Notes: generated by a model from the letters alone, not told the origin. A stretch of 64,000 bases of DNA from Pseudomonas fluorescens (GCF_001902145.1 NZ_MRST01000027.1:478519-542518), one strand, 5' to 3'. Positions 27,500 through 38,624 are shown, numbered from the stretch's first letter. Program-made: numbers and translations.

Positions 27500-27934
27500 T
27501 TAACCCCCTGTCAGGGCGGGGCCGTAACCTTCAATAAACTCGGCGGGCATGCGCTTGGGCTTGCCGCTGGACAACTCGATACATACGAAGGTTGTTTGCG
27601 CACGCAGCAGGGTCGCGCCGTCACGGGGGCGTACCAGTTGGAAGCGACGGGTCATTTTCAGGCGTTGGTCCCAATCGACGATCCAGGTGGCCAGTTGTAA
27701 CTCATCGCCCTCATAGCCAGCCGCCAGGTAGTCGATCTCATGGCGCACCACGGCCATGGCGCGGTCCAGGCGGCGGTATTCGGTGAGGTCCAGCCCCAGG
27801 CGCTGGGAATGGCGCCAGGCACAGCGCTCCAGCCATGAGACATACACCGCATTATTGGCGTGCCCCAGGCCGTCGATGTCCTCAGCCGCAACCTGCAGAT
27901 CGATGATGAACGGCGTTGCCAAATCCCAGCCCAT
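27500..27934 (-). CDS. Acyl-CoA thioesterase, 4HBT hotdog family
   Basis: This 144-aa single-hotdog protein has the DIDGLGHANNAVYVSWLE motif region characteristic of 4-hydroxybenzoyl-CoA thioesterase/YbgC/FadM relatives. The early Asp of this motif is the usual catalytic residue. It probably hydrolyses acyl-CoA esters in the cytoplasm; the chain preference cannot be deduced. The start follows CTGGAGC. It lies between an alpha/beta hydrolase and dusC on the same strand, and co-transcription is plausible. Confidence 0.9.
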   Translation of the reverse strand: MGWDLATPFIIDLQVAAEDIDGLGHANNAVYVSWLERCAWRHSQRLGLDLTEYRRLDRAMAVVRHEIDYLAAGYEGDELQLATWIVDWDQRLKMTRRFQLVRPRDGATLLRAQTTFVCIELSSGKPKRMPAEFIEGYGPALTGG

Positions 27935-27972
27935 GCCTTGCTCCAGTCGATTGATGTCGGCGGGGCAGTGTA

Positions 27973-28806
27973 TCAGGCGCTCTGGCGCTCCTGTAGACGA
28001 CAGCCGGCCAATAGGGCGAGTACCGCGTCGATGACCTGCGGGTCGGCGAGCACTTTCTGGTGGCCGCCCTGCTCCAGGCGCAGCAGGCGGCTGTCGAACC
28101 AGGCTTCGTGAATGGCTTGAGCCGCCCTGACCGGAACGAAGGTGTCGTCTTCGGCGTGCACGATCAGGCCGGGAATATTCAGTTGGTAGTGGGCCACGTC
28201 CAGATGCTTGAGCGGCATGCCCATGCTCAACTCCACCTCTTGGATAAAGGCTGAGCGCGCCCGTGGCGGCAACCCGACCATGCGGGTGAACCCGCGCAGC
28301 ACATCCAGAAAGCGCGACGGTGCGGCAATGCTGGCCAGTGCCTGCGTACGCAACCCCAACTGCACCGCCAACATCGCACTGGCGCCGCCCATGGAATGGC
28401 CGACCACCGCATACAGAGGTGGCAGCTCGGCCGCCGCCTCAAGCATGGCGCGGGCAAACAGCAGCACATGGGCTTCACGCCCTGGCGAACGGCCGTGGGC
28501 GGGACCGTCCAGGGCTATTACCGAATAGCCGTTGTCGACCAACGCCGTGATCAAGCTGGCGAATTGAGTCGGGCGGCCTTCCCAGCCATGCATCACCAGC
28601 ACCGCCGGGCCATGCCCCCAACGCAATGCCGACAGGCCGAAACGCAGAGTGATGCGCTCCGACAGGGCCAACAGCGGCAACTCCCAGTCACGCGGCGGCA
28701 GATCGCGCGGGGTCATGAAGGTGCGACGCATCTTGCTGGCGACCGCATGCGGCGCAAGGCGCCCCACCGTGCCATTGAAACCACGTACCCAGGTCAATGC
28801 GCCCAT
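27973..28806 (-). CDS. Alpha/beta hydrolase
   Basis: This 277-aa hydrolase has an oxyanion-region VMHGWEGR motif, nucleophile elbow GHSMGG and a late HAEDDTFVPV aspartate segment followed by a GGHQ histidine, giving the full catalytic triad. No signal peptide is visible. It lies 15 nt downstream of a TetR gene on the same strand, so the two probably form an operon under TetR control. The substrate is unknown; an esterase or lipase-like activity is the broad expectation. Confidence 0.88.
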   Translation of the reverse strand: MGALTWVRGFNGTVGRLAPHAVASKMRRTFMTPRDLPPRDWELPLLALSERITLRFGLSALRWGHGPAVLVMHGWEGRPTQFASLITALVDNGYSVIALDGPAHGRSPGREAHVLLFARAMLEAAAELPPLYAVVGHSMGGASAMLAVQLGLRTQALASIAAPSRFLDVLRGFTRMVGLPPRARSAFIQEVELSMGMPLKHLDVAHYQLNIPGLIVHAEDDTFVPVRAAQAIHEAWFDSRLLRLEQGGHQKVLADPQVIDAVLALLAGCRLQERQSA

Positions 28807-28821
28807 CTTGCGTCCCCTTTT

Positions 28822-29361
28822 TCAGCGTACCGCCGACTTGGCCGCACGTATCACCCGATCTGATAACTCGCCGGGCCCGAGCGCTCGCGCCAGGGTCAGC
28901 CCCCCTACCATCAAGGCCATGTCCGCCAGGGCCTTGTCGATGTCTTCGGGGCTGCCGGCCAATTGCGCGGCCATCAACTCGACGTGCTCGCTCAAGACCT
29001 CGCGAAAAGCGTCCGGCAAGCGCCCCATCTCCCCCACCGTCGCGGGCAACGGGCAGGCCTGGGTCGTGGAGTCGCGGTGCTTGCGCGACAGATAAAACGC
29101 CGCGACCAAGGTGCGGCGCTCTTCGCCGGTCAGCTGTTCGTCCAAGTCATCGATAGAGGCGCGACGCTGCGCCAGCAACTGGCTGAACGCTTCCAGCATC
29201 AGCGCGTCCTTGCTTTCAAAGTGCGCGTAGAAGCCGCCGACCGTCAGCCCCGCCGCCCCCATCACTTCGCCCACACTGGGCTCAGCCGGGCCACGCTGGA
29301 TCAACGCCGCGCTGGCAGCCTGCAAAATACGTTCGCGGGTTTGCGCTTTTTTATCGCTCAT
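28822..29361 (-). CDS. TetR family transcriptional regulator
   Basis: This 179-aa regulator has an N-terminal TetR HTH (TRERILQAASAAL start, LTVGGFYAHFESKDAL recognition helix end) and a helical ligand domain. It is the first gene of a likely operon with the alpha/beta hydrolase at 27973-28806. A strong palindrome 27 nt upstream of the start (29388-29408) is a likely operator, so autorepression and control of the hydrolase are expected. The inducer is not identifiable. Confidence 0.93.
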   Translation of the reverse strand: MSDKKAQTRERILQAASAALIQRGPAEPSVGEVMGAAGLTVGGFYAHFESKDALMLEAFSQLLAQRRASIDDLDEQLTGEERRTLVAAFYLSRKHRDSTTQACPLPATVGEMGRLPDAFREVLSEHVELMAAQLAGSPEDIDKALADMALMVGGLTLARALGPGELSDRVIRAAKSAVR

Positions 29362-29387
29362 CGAAGCCTCCGTCTCTCATGGGTTGA

Positions 29388-29408
29388 ATATTATTACCAT
29401 AATAATAT
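29388..29408. promoter_or_regulatory. Palindromic operator upstream of the TetR gene
   Basis: Perfect 9-bp arms ATATTATTA (29388-29396) and TAATAATAT (29400-29408) flank a central CCA. The position just upstream of the tetR-type gene, in the promoter region, fits an autoregulatory TetR operator. Confidence 0.7.
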
Positions 29409-29490
29409 TTGGCAAGCGACAAGCACGACCGCCGGTCAGAACAGAAAAATGGGTAATAAAGGAGGGAATTGGCCAAACGCCAGACAAACA

Positions 29491-29520
29491 AAAGGGCCAT
29501 TCAATAATTGAATGACCCTT
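29491..29520 (-). terminator. Terminator of the tRNA-Ala/Glu array
   Basis: An AAGGG(C)CATTCAA / TTGAATG(A)CCCTT stem is followed by TTTTG on the minus strand. It is about 26 nt past the last tRNA-Glu. Confidence 0.75.
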
Positions 29521-29545
29521 AAAAATCCCGCAGAGCGGGTAATCG

Positions 29546-29621
29546 TGGCGTCCCCTAGGGGACTCGAACCCCTGTTACCGCCGTGAAAGGGCGGTGTCCT
29601 AGGCCACTAGACGAAGGGGAC
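29546..29621 (-). tRNA. tRNA-Glu (TTC)
   Basis: A 76-nt minus-strand cloverleaf begins GTCCCCTTCGTCTAG, with anticodon loop CTTTCAC giving TTC and CCA encoded. It is identical to the copy at 29829. Confidence 0.97.
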
Positions 29622-29702
29622 ACAAACCTTCTATACAACAGATCAGCGCTGAGAACTGATCGATTCAAGGACGGTGTGGCCGGAACCTTGAACCTGTAAA
29701 AT

Positions 29703-29778
<76 letters not shown>

Positions 29779-29828
29779 GGATTTTTCGTCTCGCGACGCA
29801 GCAGACCTTTCGAGCTGCTTGTTGAAAC

Positions 29829-29904
29829 TGGCGTCCCCTAGGGGACTCGAACCCCTGTTACCGCCGTGAAAGGGCGGTGTCCTAGGCCACTAGACGAAGG
29901 GGAC
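29829..29904 (-). tRNA. tRNA-Glu (TTC), second copy
   Basis: The 76-nt sequence is the same as at 29546. Together with the adjoining tRNA-Ala and spacer it forms a tandem duplication of about 283 bp. Confidence 0.97.
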
Positions 29905-29983
29905 AAAACCTTCTGTACATCTGATCAGAGCTGAGACCTGATCAATTCAAGGACGGTGTGGCCGGAACCTTGAACCTGTAAAT

Positions 29984-30059
<76 letters not shown>

Positions 30060-30163
30060 TCATCGGTGAGGACGGGGCGAATCTTAATGGCGGTTTGGAA
30101 ACGTGTCAAATTTATTTTCAACAATTTCCAAAAATTTTTGCCGGGATAACAATCACTTACCGA

Positions 30164-30189
30164 CGAAACCCCGGAAAACCGGGGTTTCG
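30164..30189 (-). terminator. Hairpin after gltX
   Basis: CGAAACCCCGG pairs perfectly with CCGGGGTTTCG around an AAAA loop, 17 nt past the gltX stop. There is no strong T-run after it, so termination may be partial and read into the tRNA array. Confidence 0.6.
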
Positions 30190-30206
30190 TGCCCTGAGCG
30201 GCCTGC

Positions 30207-31688
30207 TTAGGCGATAGCGCCCAGCAGCTTTTCCCATTCCTTGTTTTCTTTCTTCGACACACCACCAAGCAAATCAAGGGCTTGGCGCAGACGGAAACGG
30301 GTCAGGTCCGGGCCGAGAATTTCCATCGCATCGAGCACCGACACCGAACTGGCCTGCCCGGTAATCGCGGCAAACATCAGCGGCATGGCGTCACGCAGCT
30401 TGAGCTCAAGGGATTCCACCACCGCCTGGATGGTCGCCGTGATCGCATCCTTCTCCCACTGACGCAGGCTTTCAAGCTTCCACAGGATCAACTGCATCAG
30501 CTGGCGAACCTGGTCACCGGAGAGCTTCTTGGACTCGAACAGCTTGGGATCGGGATTCACGCCGCCGGCAAAGAAGAAACTGGCCAAGGGTGCGACCTGG
30601 CTGAAAGTCTCCACCCTGCCCTGCACCAGTGGCGCGATCTTCATCATGTACTCGGGGTTCAATGCCCACTGCTGCACACGGCTGGCGAACTCTTGCACCG
30701 GCAGGTCACGCAGCCACTGGCCGTTGAGCCACGAAAGTTTCTCGATGTCGAAGATCGGGCCGCCGAGGGAAACACGGGACAGGTCGAAGTTGTCGACCAT
30801 TTCCTGCAGCGAAAACTTCTCGCGCTCATCCGGCATCGACCAGCCCATGCGGCCCAGGTAGTTGAGCATCGCCTCGGGCATGAAGCCCATGCGCTCGTAG
30901 AAGGTCACCGAAGTGGGGTTCTTGCGCTTGGACAGCTTGCTCTTGTCCGGGTTACGCAGCAGAGGCATGTAGCACAGCTGCGGTTGCTCCCAGCCGAAGT
31001 ATTCGTACAGCAGGATCAGTTTCGGCGCCGATGGCAGCCACTCTTCGCCACGCAGCACATGGGTGATACCCATCAGGTGATCATCAACCACGTTGGCCAG
31101 GAAGTACGTCGGCAAGCCGTCGGTCTTCATCAGCACCTGCATGTCCATGCGGTCCCACGGGATCTCGACATCACCGCGCAGCATGTCCGGCACCACGCAC
31201 ACGCCTTCGCTTGGCACTTTCATACGGATGACGTGAGGCTCACCGGCCGCCAGGCGCGCAGCCACTTCTTCCTTGGACAACAGCAACGCGCGGCCATCAT
31301 AGCGCGGGGTCTCGCCACGGGCCTGTTGCTCGGCGCGCATCTGGTCCAGCTCTTCAGCCGTGCAGAAGCACGGGAAGGCATGGCCCATATCGACCAGTTG
31401 CTGGGTGTACTGCTTGTAGATGTCGCTGCGCTCGCTCTGGCGATACGGGCCGTGAGGGCCGCCCACGTCCGGGCCTTCAGCCCAGGTAATGCCCAACCAG
31501 CGCAAGGCATCGAAAATCTGCTGTTCGGACTCACGGGTGGAACGCAGTTGATCGGTGTCTTCGATCCGCAGGATGAACTCACCGCCATGCTGCTTGGCAA
31601 AGCAGTAGTTGAACAGGGCGATGTAAGCAGTACCGACGTGGGGATCCCCAGTGGGCGATGGCGCAATGCGCGTGCGGACGGTGGTCAT
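30207..31688 (-). CDS. gltX: Glutamyl-tRNA synthetase
   Basis: This class I aminoacyl-tRNA synthetase (493 aa) charges tRNA-Glu, which is encoded twice just downstream. The HIGH-like motif is PSPTGDPHVGTA, and the KMSKS-like loop is KLSKRKN. The start ATG at 31686-31688 gives MTTVRTRIAPSPTG, typical of the family; the longer frame upstream runs through a REP and is rejected. The ribosome site is weak (GAGACC). Confidence 0.98.
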   Translation of the reverse strand: MTTVRTRIAPSPTGDPHVGTAYIALFNYCFAKQHGGEFILRIEDTDQLRSTRESEQQIFDALRWLGITWAEGPDVGGPHGPYRQSERSDIYKQYTQQLVDMGHAFPCFCTAEELDQMRAEQQARGETPRYDGRALLLSKEEVAARLAAGEPHVIRMKVPSEGVCVVPDMLRGDVEIPWDRMDMQVLMKTDGLPTYFLANVVDDHLMGITHVLRGEEWLPSAPKLILLYEYFGWEQPQLCYMPLLRNPDKSKLSKRKNPTSVTFYERMGFMPEAMLNYLGRMGWSMPDEREKFSLQEMVDNFDLSRVSLGGPIFDIEKLSWLNGQWLRDLPVQEFASRVQQWALNPEYMMKIAPLVQGRVETFSQVAPLASFFFAGGVNPDPKLFESKKLSGDQVRQLMQLILWKLESLRQWEKDAITATIQAVVESLELKLRDAMPLMFAAITGQASSVSVLDAMEILGPDLTRFRLRQALDLLGGVSKKENKEWEKLLGAIA

Positions 31689-31777
31689 GGCAGGTCTCGA
31701 ATGGGCGATAAAACTGAAAATTGAAACAAGGGGCGAATGGTAACAGCCTGGGGGATATCTGGAAAACCGAGGCGCGG

Positions 31778-31857
31778 CCATCGCAGGCAAGCCAGCTCCC
31801 ACATTTTGACCGCATTCACAGACCAATGTGGGAGCCGGGCTTGCCCGCGATGGGGCC
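31778..31857. repeat. REP pair, mixed arms
   Basis: The left arm (GCAGGCAAGCCAGCTCCCAC) matches the class at 16284, while the right arm reads GTGGGAGCCGGGCTTGCCCG. The two arms are diverged, and the pair lies between uvrB and gltX. Confidence 0.85.
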
Positions 31858-31874
31858 AGCCCAATCAACGCAAA

Positions 31875-33890
<2,016 letters not shown>

Positions 33891-34233
33891 AACGTACCTC
33901 GTGAAGTCACCCCAGACTCGACACCGCCAGGGACGAAATAGCTCAGCAACCCGCGAATAACCATCGCAGGTTGCAGGAAAAAACCATGATAGCTGTAGAA
34001 GTGGTGTCGAATGTGACGGGTTTCAAGGCCGTCGTCCTACACGACCTTTCTCGTCAATGTTGCAATAAGACTAACGGTCAGCAAATAAACCGAAAAACTT
34101 GGCCGAAAAGCCGTTTCCGTTGTCGCTCTCAGCCGTGATGGCCTCTATACTAGCTCCCCGTTTGTGCACCGCTCTAGTGCATTCGGCTGGAGCGCGACAC
34201 GTCCCTCCCTTCCCCCATAGAGCTGCCGCAAAA
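33891..34233. promoter_or_regulatory. uvrB / aminotransferase divergent promoter region
   Basis: This 343-nt stretch has no credible gene. A TATACT box at 34146-34151 is a good -10 candidate for the aminotransferase, with only a weak -35 (TTGTCG-like) about 20 nt upstream. I see no clear LexA-type CTG-N10-CAG box. Confidence 0.4.
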
Positions 34234-35430
34234 ATGAGCCTGTTCTCCGCTGTCGAAATGGCACCACGCGATCCAATCCTGGGCCTCAACGAAGCATTCA
34301 ACGCCGACACACGAACCACCAAGGTGAACCTTGGCGTGGGCGTTTACTGCAACGAGGAGGGGAAGATTCCACTCTTGCGTGCCGTTGCCGAAGCGGAAGC
34401 CATTCGTGTGGCGCAACATGCCGCCCGTGGCTACTTGCCAATCGACGGCATCGTGGCGTACGACCAGGCCGTGCAAAAGTTGCTGTTTGGCGCTGAGTCG
34501 CCACTGTTGAGCGCCGGCCGCGTGATTACCGCCCAGGCCGTGGGCGGCACGGGCGCGCTGAAAATCGGCGCCGACTTCCTCAAGCAACTGCTGCCCAACG
34601 CCGTCGTCGCCATCAGTGACCCGAGCTGGGAAAACCACCAGGCGTTGTTTGAAAAAGCCGGTTTCCCGGTGCAGACCTACCGCTACTACGACGCCGCCAC
34701 CCACGACGTAAACCGTGCCGGCCTGCTCGAAGACCTCAACGCCCTGCCACCACAGTCCATCGTGGTGCTGCACGCCTGCTGCCATAACCCGACCGGCGTC
34801 GACCTCAGCCCGGCCGACTGGCAAAACGTGCTGGACGTGGTCAAGGCCAAGAACCTGGTGCCGTTCCTCGACATGGCCTACCAGGGCTTCGGCGATGGCA
34901 TCCACGAAGACGCCGCCGCGGTACGCCTGTTTGCTGAGTCGGGCCTGACTTTCTTTGTATCCAGCTCGTTCTCCAAGTCGTTCTCGCTGTATGGCGAACG
35001 CGTAGGCGCGCTGTCGATCGTCAGCGAGTCCAAGGAAGAAAGCGCGCGCATCCTGTCCCAGGTCAAGCGTGTGATCCGCACCAACTATTCCAACCCGCCC
35101 ACCCACGGCGCAGCCATCGTCGCCGCCGTACTCAACAACCCGGAACTGCGCGCCCAGTGGGAAGCCGAACTGGCCGAGATGCGCCTGCGCATCCGGGGCA
35201 TGCGCGAGCAGATGGTCGCCGAACTGGCCAAGGCAGCTCCAGGCCATGACTTCAGCTTCGTCGGTCGCCAGCGCGGGATGTTCTCCTACTCCGGCCTGAC
35301 CGTTGAGCAAGTCACCCGCCTGCGCACCGAGTTCGGTATCTACGCACTCGATACAGGGCGTATCTGTGTGGCGGCGTTGAACCAGTCGAACATTGGTGCG
35401 GTGACCAAGGCGATTGTCCAGGTGCTGTAA
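34234..35430 (+). CDS. Aromatic amino acid aminotransferase (aspartate/tyrosine type)
   Basis: This 398-aa class I aminotransferase of the AspC/TyrB subgroup converts aromatic amino acids or aspartate and their keto acids using 2-oxoglutarate. The N-terminal MSLFSAVEMAPRDPILGLNEAF is diagnostic of the subgroup. The PLP lysine is Lys248 in SSFSKSFSLYGERVG, with HNPTG and the DMAYQGF region also present. The ATG at 34234 is chosen on family length over an in-frame start 135 nt earlier. Its neighbour uvrB is conserved in Pseudomonas. tyrB and phhC are both possible symbols. Confidence 0.94.
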   Translation: MSLFSAVEMAPRDPILGLNEAFNADTRTTKVNLGVGVYCNEEGKIPLLRAVAEAEAIRVAQHAARGYLPIDGIVAYDQAVQKLLFGAESPLLSAGRVITAQAVGGTGALKIGADFLKQLLPNAVVAISDPSWENHQALFEKAGFPVQTYRYYDAATHDVNRAGLLEDLNALPPQSIVVLHACCHNPTGVDLSPADWQNVLDVVKAKNLVPFLDMAYQGFGDGIHEDAAAVRLFAESGLTFFVSSSFSKSFSLYGERVGALSIVSESKEESARILSQVKRVIRTNYSNPPTHGAAIVAAVLNNPELRAQWEAELAEMRLRIRGMREQMVAELAKAAPGHDFSFVGRQRGMFSYSGLTVEQVTRLRTEFGIYALDTGRICVAALNQSNIGAVTKAIVQVL

Positions 35431-35448
35431 GCGGGCACACGTTATACG

Positions 35449-35479
35449 AAGGGGGAAGCCAATGGCTTCCCCCTTTTTA
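35449..35479 (+). terminator. Intrinsic terminator of the aminotransferase gene
   Basis: An AAGGGGGAAGCC / GGCTTCCCCC stem with loop AAT is followed by TTTTTA, 19 nt after the stop. Confidence 0.9.
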
Positions 35480-35530
35480 TTGGCGAACACACTAGACTGA
35501 ACACCGACTGCCCCTTGCTGTGAGAGTTTT

Positions 35531-35740
35531 ATGAGAAACGACGACCTGGACCTGCGCGCCGACCGCGACGAATTGCACGACTATGCCCCACGCGCACCGC
35601 AAGCCAAGCGACAGAAGAGCTTGGTGCTGCAGGTAGCGCTGGGAGTATTCCTCGGTGGGTTGGCGTTATGGCTGGTACAACTGGGCGCGACGGCAATCAT
35701 GGCCAAACTGGCCATGGGCACCCTGCAATTTGGCGGCTGA
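35531..35740 (+). CDS. Small single-helix membrane protein
   Basis: This 69-aa protein has a charged N-terminus (Asp/Arg-rich, residues 1-28), a KRQK segment and one hydrophobic helix (about residues 31-55). The positive residues before the helix suggest an N-in orientation. A GAGAG site precedes the ATG at 8 nt. I recall similar short proteins in Pseudomonas but no assigned function. It ends 12 nt before a REP pair. Confidence 0.7.
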   Translation: MRNDDLDLRADRDELHDYAPRAPQAKRQKSLVLQVALGVFLGGLALWLVQLGATAIMAKLAMGTLQFGG

Positions 35741-35752
35741 CCCCGCCTCTCC

Positions 35753-35851
35753 TGTAGGAGCGAGCTTGCTCGCGAAAAAACCAAAGGCACCGCGTTCATC
35801 CAGAATGCCCGCGTTATCGTTAACGGTCTTCGCGAGCAAGCTCGCTCCTAC
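35753..35851. repeat. REP pair (GTAGGAGCGAGCTTGC class)
   Basis: GTAGGAGCGAGCTTGCTCGC and its inverse surround about 55 bp. The right arm overlaps the last codons of the LysR gene at 35820-36713. Confidence 0.92.
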
Positions 35852-36713
35852 AAAACCCGCGTTCTTCCAGCAGTTTTACGAAACTGTTCAAACTCTGCGA
35901 CACCGTGCCCCGCCGCCAGATCAGCCAGGTATTCAAAATACGGAACGTGTCGGGCAGCGGCCACACGCTCACCGCCGCACACCCCGGCATACTCTCCAGC
36001 ATACTTCGCGGCATCAGCGCCAGCCCGGCCCCGGCGCTGACACAAGCCAACATGCCGTGGTACGACTCGATCTCGAAGATCCTGCCCGGTACCGCGCCAT
36101 CCTGTGAGAACCAGCGCTCGAAATGATGCCGGTACGAGCAGTTGGAGCGAAACGTATAGATGTTCTCGCCATTCACCTCCTGCCCCCGGGTGATCGGCGC
36201 GTGATGCAGCGGCGCAATCACCACCATCTCCTCTTCGAACACTGCCACGCCTTCCAGCGTGGGATGCAGCACCGGCCCATCGACAAAGGCCGCCGTCAGT
36301 CGGCCCGACAGCACGCCTTCGATCATAGTGCCCGAAGGGCCCGTGCTCAGGTCCAGCTCGACCTTGGTGTATTGCTGGTTATACGCCGCCAGTAACGCCG
36401 GGATACGCACGGCCGCCGTGCTCTCCAGCGAGCCAAGGGCAAACGCGCCCTGGGGCTCCTCCCCCGCCACCGTCGCACGGGCTTCTTGCACCAGGTCGAG
36501 AATGCGCCGCGTATAGCCGAGGAAATTCCACCCCGCCGGTGACAGGCGCAGCCGGCTTTTCTCGCGGATAAACAACTCCACGCCCAGGTCCTGCTCCAGT
36601 TGTTTGATGCGCGTGGTGAGGTTCGATGGCACGCGATGAATCAACTGCGCGGCGGCGCTGATGCTGCCTTGCTCGGCAACGGCCTTGAAGATTTCCAGCT
36701 GCACCAGATCCAA
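35820..36713 (-). CDS. LysR family transcriptional regulator, REP-encoded C-terminus
   Basis: This LysR regulator is about 297 aa. The N-terminal HTH (SISAAAQLIHRVPSNLTTRIKQL region) is followed by the effector domain. I place the start at the TTG (36711-36713), which has GGAG six nt upstream and gives MDLVQLEIFKAV; another TTG 12 nt earlier is possible. The last ten residues (CRSELAREDR) are the translation of the REP arm at 35820-35851, so the original C-terminus was probably shorter or different. It is divergent from sad and likely its regulator. Confidence 0.88.
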   Translation of the reverse strand: MDLVQLEIFKAVAEQGSISAAAQLIHRVPSNLTTRIKQLEQDLGVELFIREKSRLRLSPAGWNFLGYTRRILDLVQEARATVAGEEPQGAFALGSLESTAAVRIPALLAAYNQQYTKVELDLSTGPSGTMIEGVLSGRLTAAFVDGPVLHPTLEGVAVFEEEMVVIAPLHHAPITRGQEVNGENIYTFRSNCSYRHHFERWFSQDGAVPGRIFEIESYHGMLACVSAGAGLALMPRSMLESMPGCAAVSVWPLPDTFRILNTWLIWRRGTVSQSLNSFVKLLEERGFCRSELAREDR

Positions 36714-36741
36714 ATCATTCTCCAATCGTGAACGTATTACT

Positions 36742-36749
36742 TAATATTA
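36742..36749. promoter_or_regulatory. Candidate LysR site in the LysR-sad divergent region
   Basis: TAATATTA is the core of an AT-rich stretch (ATTACTTAATATTATTC) in the 103-nt region between the two divergent starts. It is consistent with a LysR box but short. Confidence 0.3.
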
Positions 36750-36816
36750 TTCAGTTTCCAGAAAACATACAGCCCCGTACGCTGGCCCCATTCCACTTAT
36801 TCAGCCGGACGGTGCC

Positions 36817-38211
36817 ATGAACAATGCTATCTCCCACCAGACCCACGCCCTGTCGATCAACCCCGCCAATGGCGAAACAGTCGGCAGCTATCCCTATGAA
36901 AGCGCAGAACAGCTGAACGCAGCCCTCGCCCGCTCGACCGATGCCTTCCGCACCTGGCGCCGCACGCCTGTGAGCCAGCGCGCCGAATACCTGCTGGCCC
37001 TGGCTGCCGCCCTGCGAGAGCAAGCTGAAGACATGGCGCAAATGATCACCCTGGAAATGGGCAAACCCATCGTCCAGGCCCGGGCCGAAATCGAAAAGTG
37101 CGCCCAACTGAGCGAATGGTATGCCGCCCACGGCCCGGCCATGCTTGCCCCGGAGCCTACCTTGGTGGACAACGGCAGCGCCCGGATCGAATACCGCCCA
37201 CTGGGCCCGATCCTCGCGGTAATGCCGTGGAACTTCCCGGTATGGCAAGTGCTGCGCGGCGCGGTGCCGACCCTGCTTGCCGGCAACACCTACGTGCTCA
37301 AACACGCGCCAAACGTGATGGGCAGCGCCTATCTGATCCAGCAAGCGCTGCGTAAAGCCGGTTTCGCTGAAGGCGTGTTCGAAGTGATCAACGTCACCCA
37401 GGAGGGCGTGTCCGCTGCTATCGCCGACCCGCGCATCGCCGCCGTGACCCTCACCGGCAGCGTGCGCGCCGGCATCGCCATCGGCTCCCAGGCCGGGGCC
37501 GCATTGAAGAAATGCGTGCTGGAACTGGGCGGCTCCGACCCGTTTATCGTGCTCAACGACGCCGACCTCGACGCTGCCGTGCAAGCCGCCGTGATCGGCC
37601 GTTTCCAGAACAGCGGCCAAGTCTGCGCCGCCGCCAAGCGCTTGATCATCGAAGCGGGCGTGGTTGAAGCCTTCACCGCCAAATTCCTTGACGCCAGCCG
37701 CGCCCTGGTAATGGGCGAGCCCACCTCGGACACCACCTATATCGGCCCCATGGCGCGCTTTGATCTGCGCGACGAACTGCACGGCCAGGTCCAGACGACC
37801 CTGGAAGAAGGCGCCACGCTGCTGCTGGGCGGCCATAAAGTCGCGGGCACGGGCAATTACTACGAACCGACCGTCCTGGCTGACGTCACCGATCAAATGA
37901 CGTCGTTCAAACAGGAACTGTTCGGCCCCGTGGCCTCGATCATCACCGCCCGCGACGCCGAGCACGCCGTGGCGCTGGCCAATGACAGTGAATTCGGCCT
38001 GACCGCGAGCATCTTCACAGCCGACTCGGCAAAGGCGCGGGCGATTGCCGACCAGCTGGAAACCGGCGGGATCTTCGTCAACGCGTTCAGCGTGTCGGAC
38101 CCGCGGGTGGCGTTTGGCGGCGTGAAGAAGAGCGGGTTTGGCCGCGAGCTGTCGCACTTCGGCGTACGCGAGTTCTGCAACGCCCAAACGGTGTGGCTGG
38201 ACCGCAAATAA
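36817..38211 (+). CDS. sad: NAD(P)-dependent succinate semialdehyde dehydrogenase
   Basis: This 464-aa aldehyde dehydrogenase has its catalytic Glu236 in LELGGSDPF and nucleophile Cys270 in NSGQVCAAAK. The cofactor segment MPWNFPVWQ and the LTGSVRAG motif are present. Across its length it matches what I recall of E. coli Sad/YneI (for example the IEYRPLGPILAVMPWNF region and the C-terminal GFGRELSHFG), an enzyme that oxidises succinate semialdehyde. The divergent LysR gene probably controls it. Other semialdehyde substrates remain possible. Confidence 0.9.
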   Translation: MNNAISHQTHALSINPANGETVGSYPYESAEQLNAALARSTDAFRTWRRTPVSQRAEYLLALAAALREQAEDMAQMITLEMGKPIVQARAEIEKCAQLSEWYAAHGPAMLAPEPTLVDNGSARIEYRPLGPILAVMPWNFPVWQVLRGAVPTLLAGNTYVLKHAPNVMGSAYLIQQALRKAGFAEGVFEVINVTQEGVSAAIADPRIAAVTLTGSVRAGIAIGSQAGAALKKCVLELGGSDPFIVLNDADLDAAVQAAVIGRFQNSGQVCAAAKRLIIEAGVVEAFTAKFLDASRALVMGEPTSDTTYIGPMARFDLRDELHGQVQTTLEEGATLLLGGHKVAGTGNYYEPTVLADVTDQMTSFKQELFGPVASIITARDAEHAVALANDSEFGLTASIFTADSAKARAIADQLETGGIFVNAFSVSDPRVAFGGVKKSGFGRELSHFGVREFCNAQTVWLDRK

Positions 38212-38222
38212 AGCGGCAACGG

Positions 38223-38624
38223 CTAGGCGTCGTCGGCACGCGCATCAAACGCCGCCTGCGCCTGCAGCACCGTTTCCGAATGGCTGAGCGTCCAGGCGTA
38301 GAGTGCCTTGAACGGCTCCTTCAGCGTCCCCCCCAGCGGCGTAATGCTGTATTCCACCGCCACCTGGGAAGACGGAATGACCCGGCGCGCCAGGATGCCA
38401 CTGCGTTCAAGACGGCGCAGGCTCTGGGTCAACGCCTTTTGCGTAATGCCGTCCAGGCGACGCCGGATTTCATTGAAACGCAGCGGTTTCTCGCACAGCG
38501 CGCCAAGTATCAAGACCGACCACTTATCGGCGATCTGATCAAGCAATAATCGGCTGGTGCAATCGGCCTTGAACACCTCGGGCACCGTACCGTGTTGAGT
38601 CGGCGCCAGGTCATGATCGAGCAT
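38223..38624 (-). CDS. HxlR family transcriptional regulator
   Basis: This 133-aa winged-helix regulator of the HxlR type has the core DKWSVLILGAL, FNEIRRRL and ITQKALTQSLRRLE recognition segment. Cys22 just before the HTH matches the redox- or electrophile-sensing cysteine position of YodB-like members; this is inference. The ATG at 38622-38624 follows AGAGGAAACC. It is divergent from an OYE-family reductase with a strong palindrome between them. Its 3' end converges on sad. Confidence 0.92.
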   Translation of the reverse strand: MLDHDLAPTQHGTVPEVFKADCTSRLLLDQIADKWSVLILGALCEKPLRFNEIRRRLDGITQKALTQSLRRLERSGILARRVIPSSQVAVEYSITPLGGTLKEPFKALYAWTLSHSETVLQAQAAFDARADDA

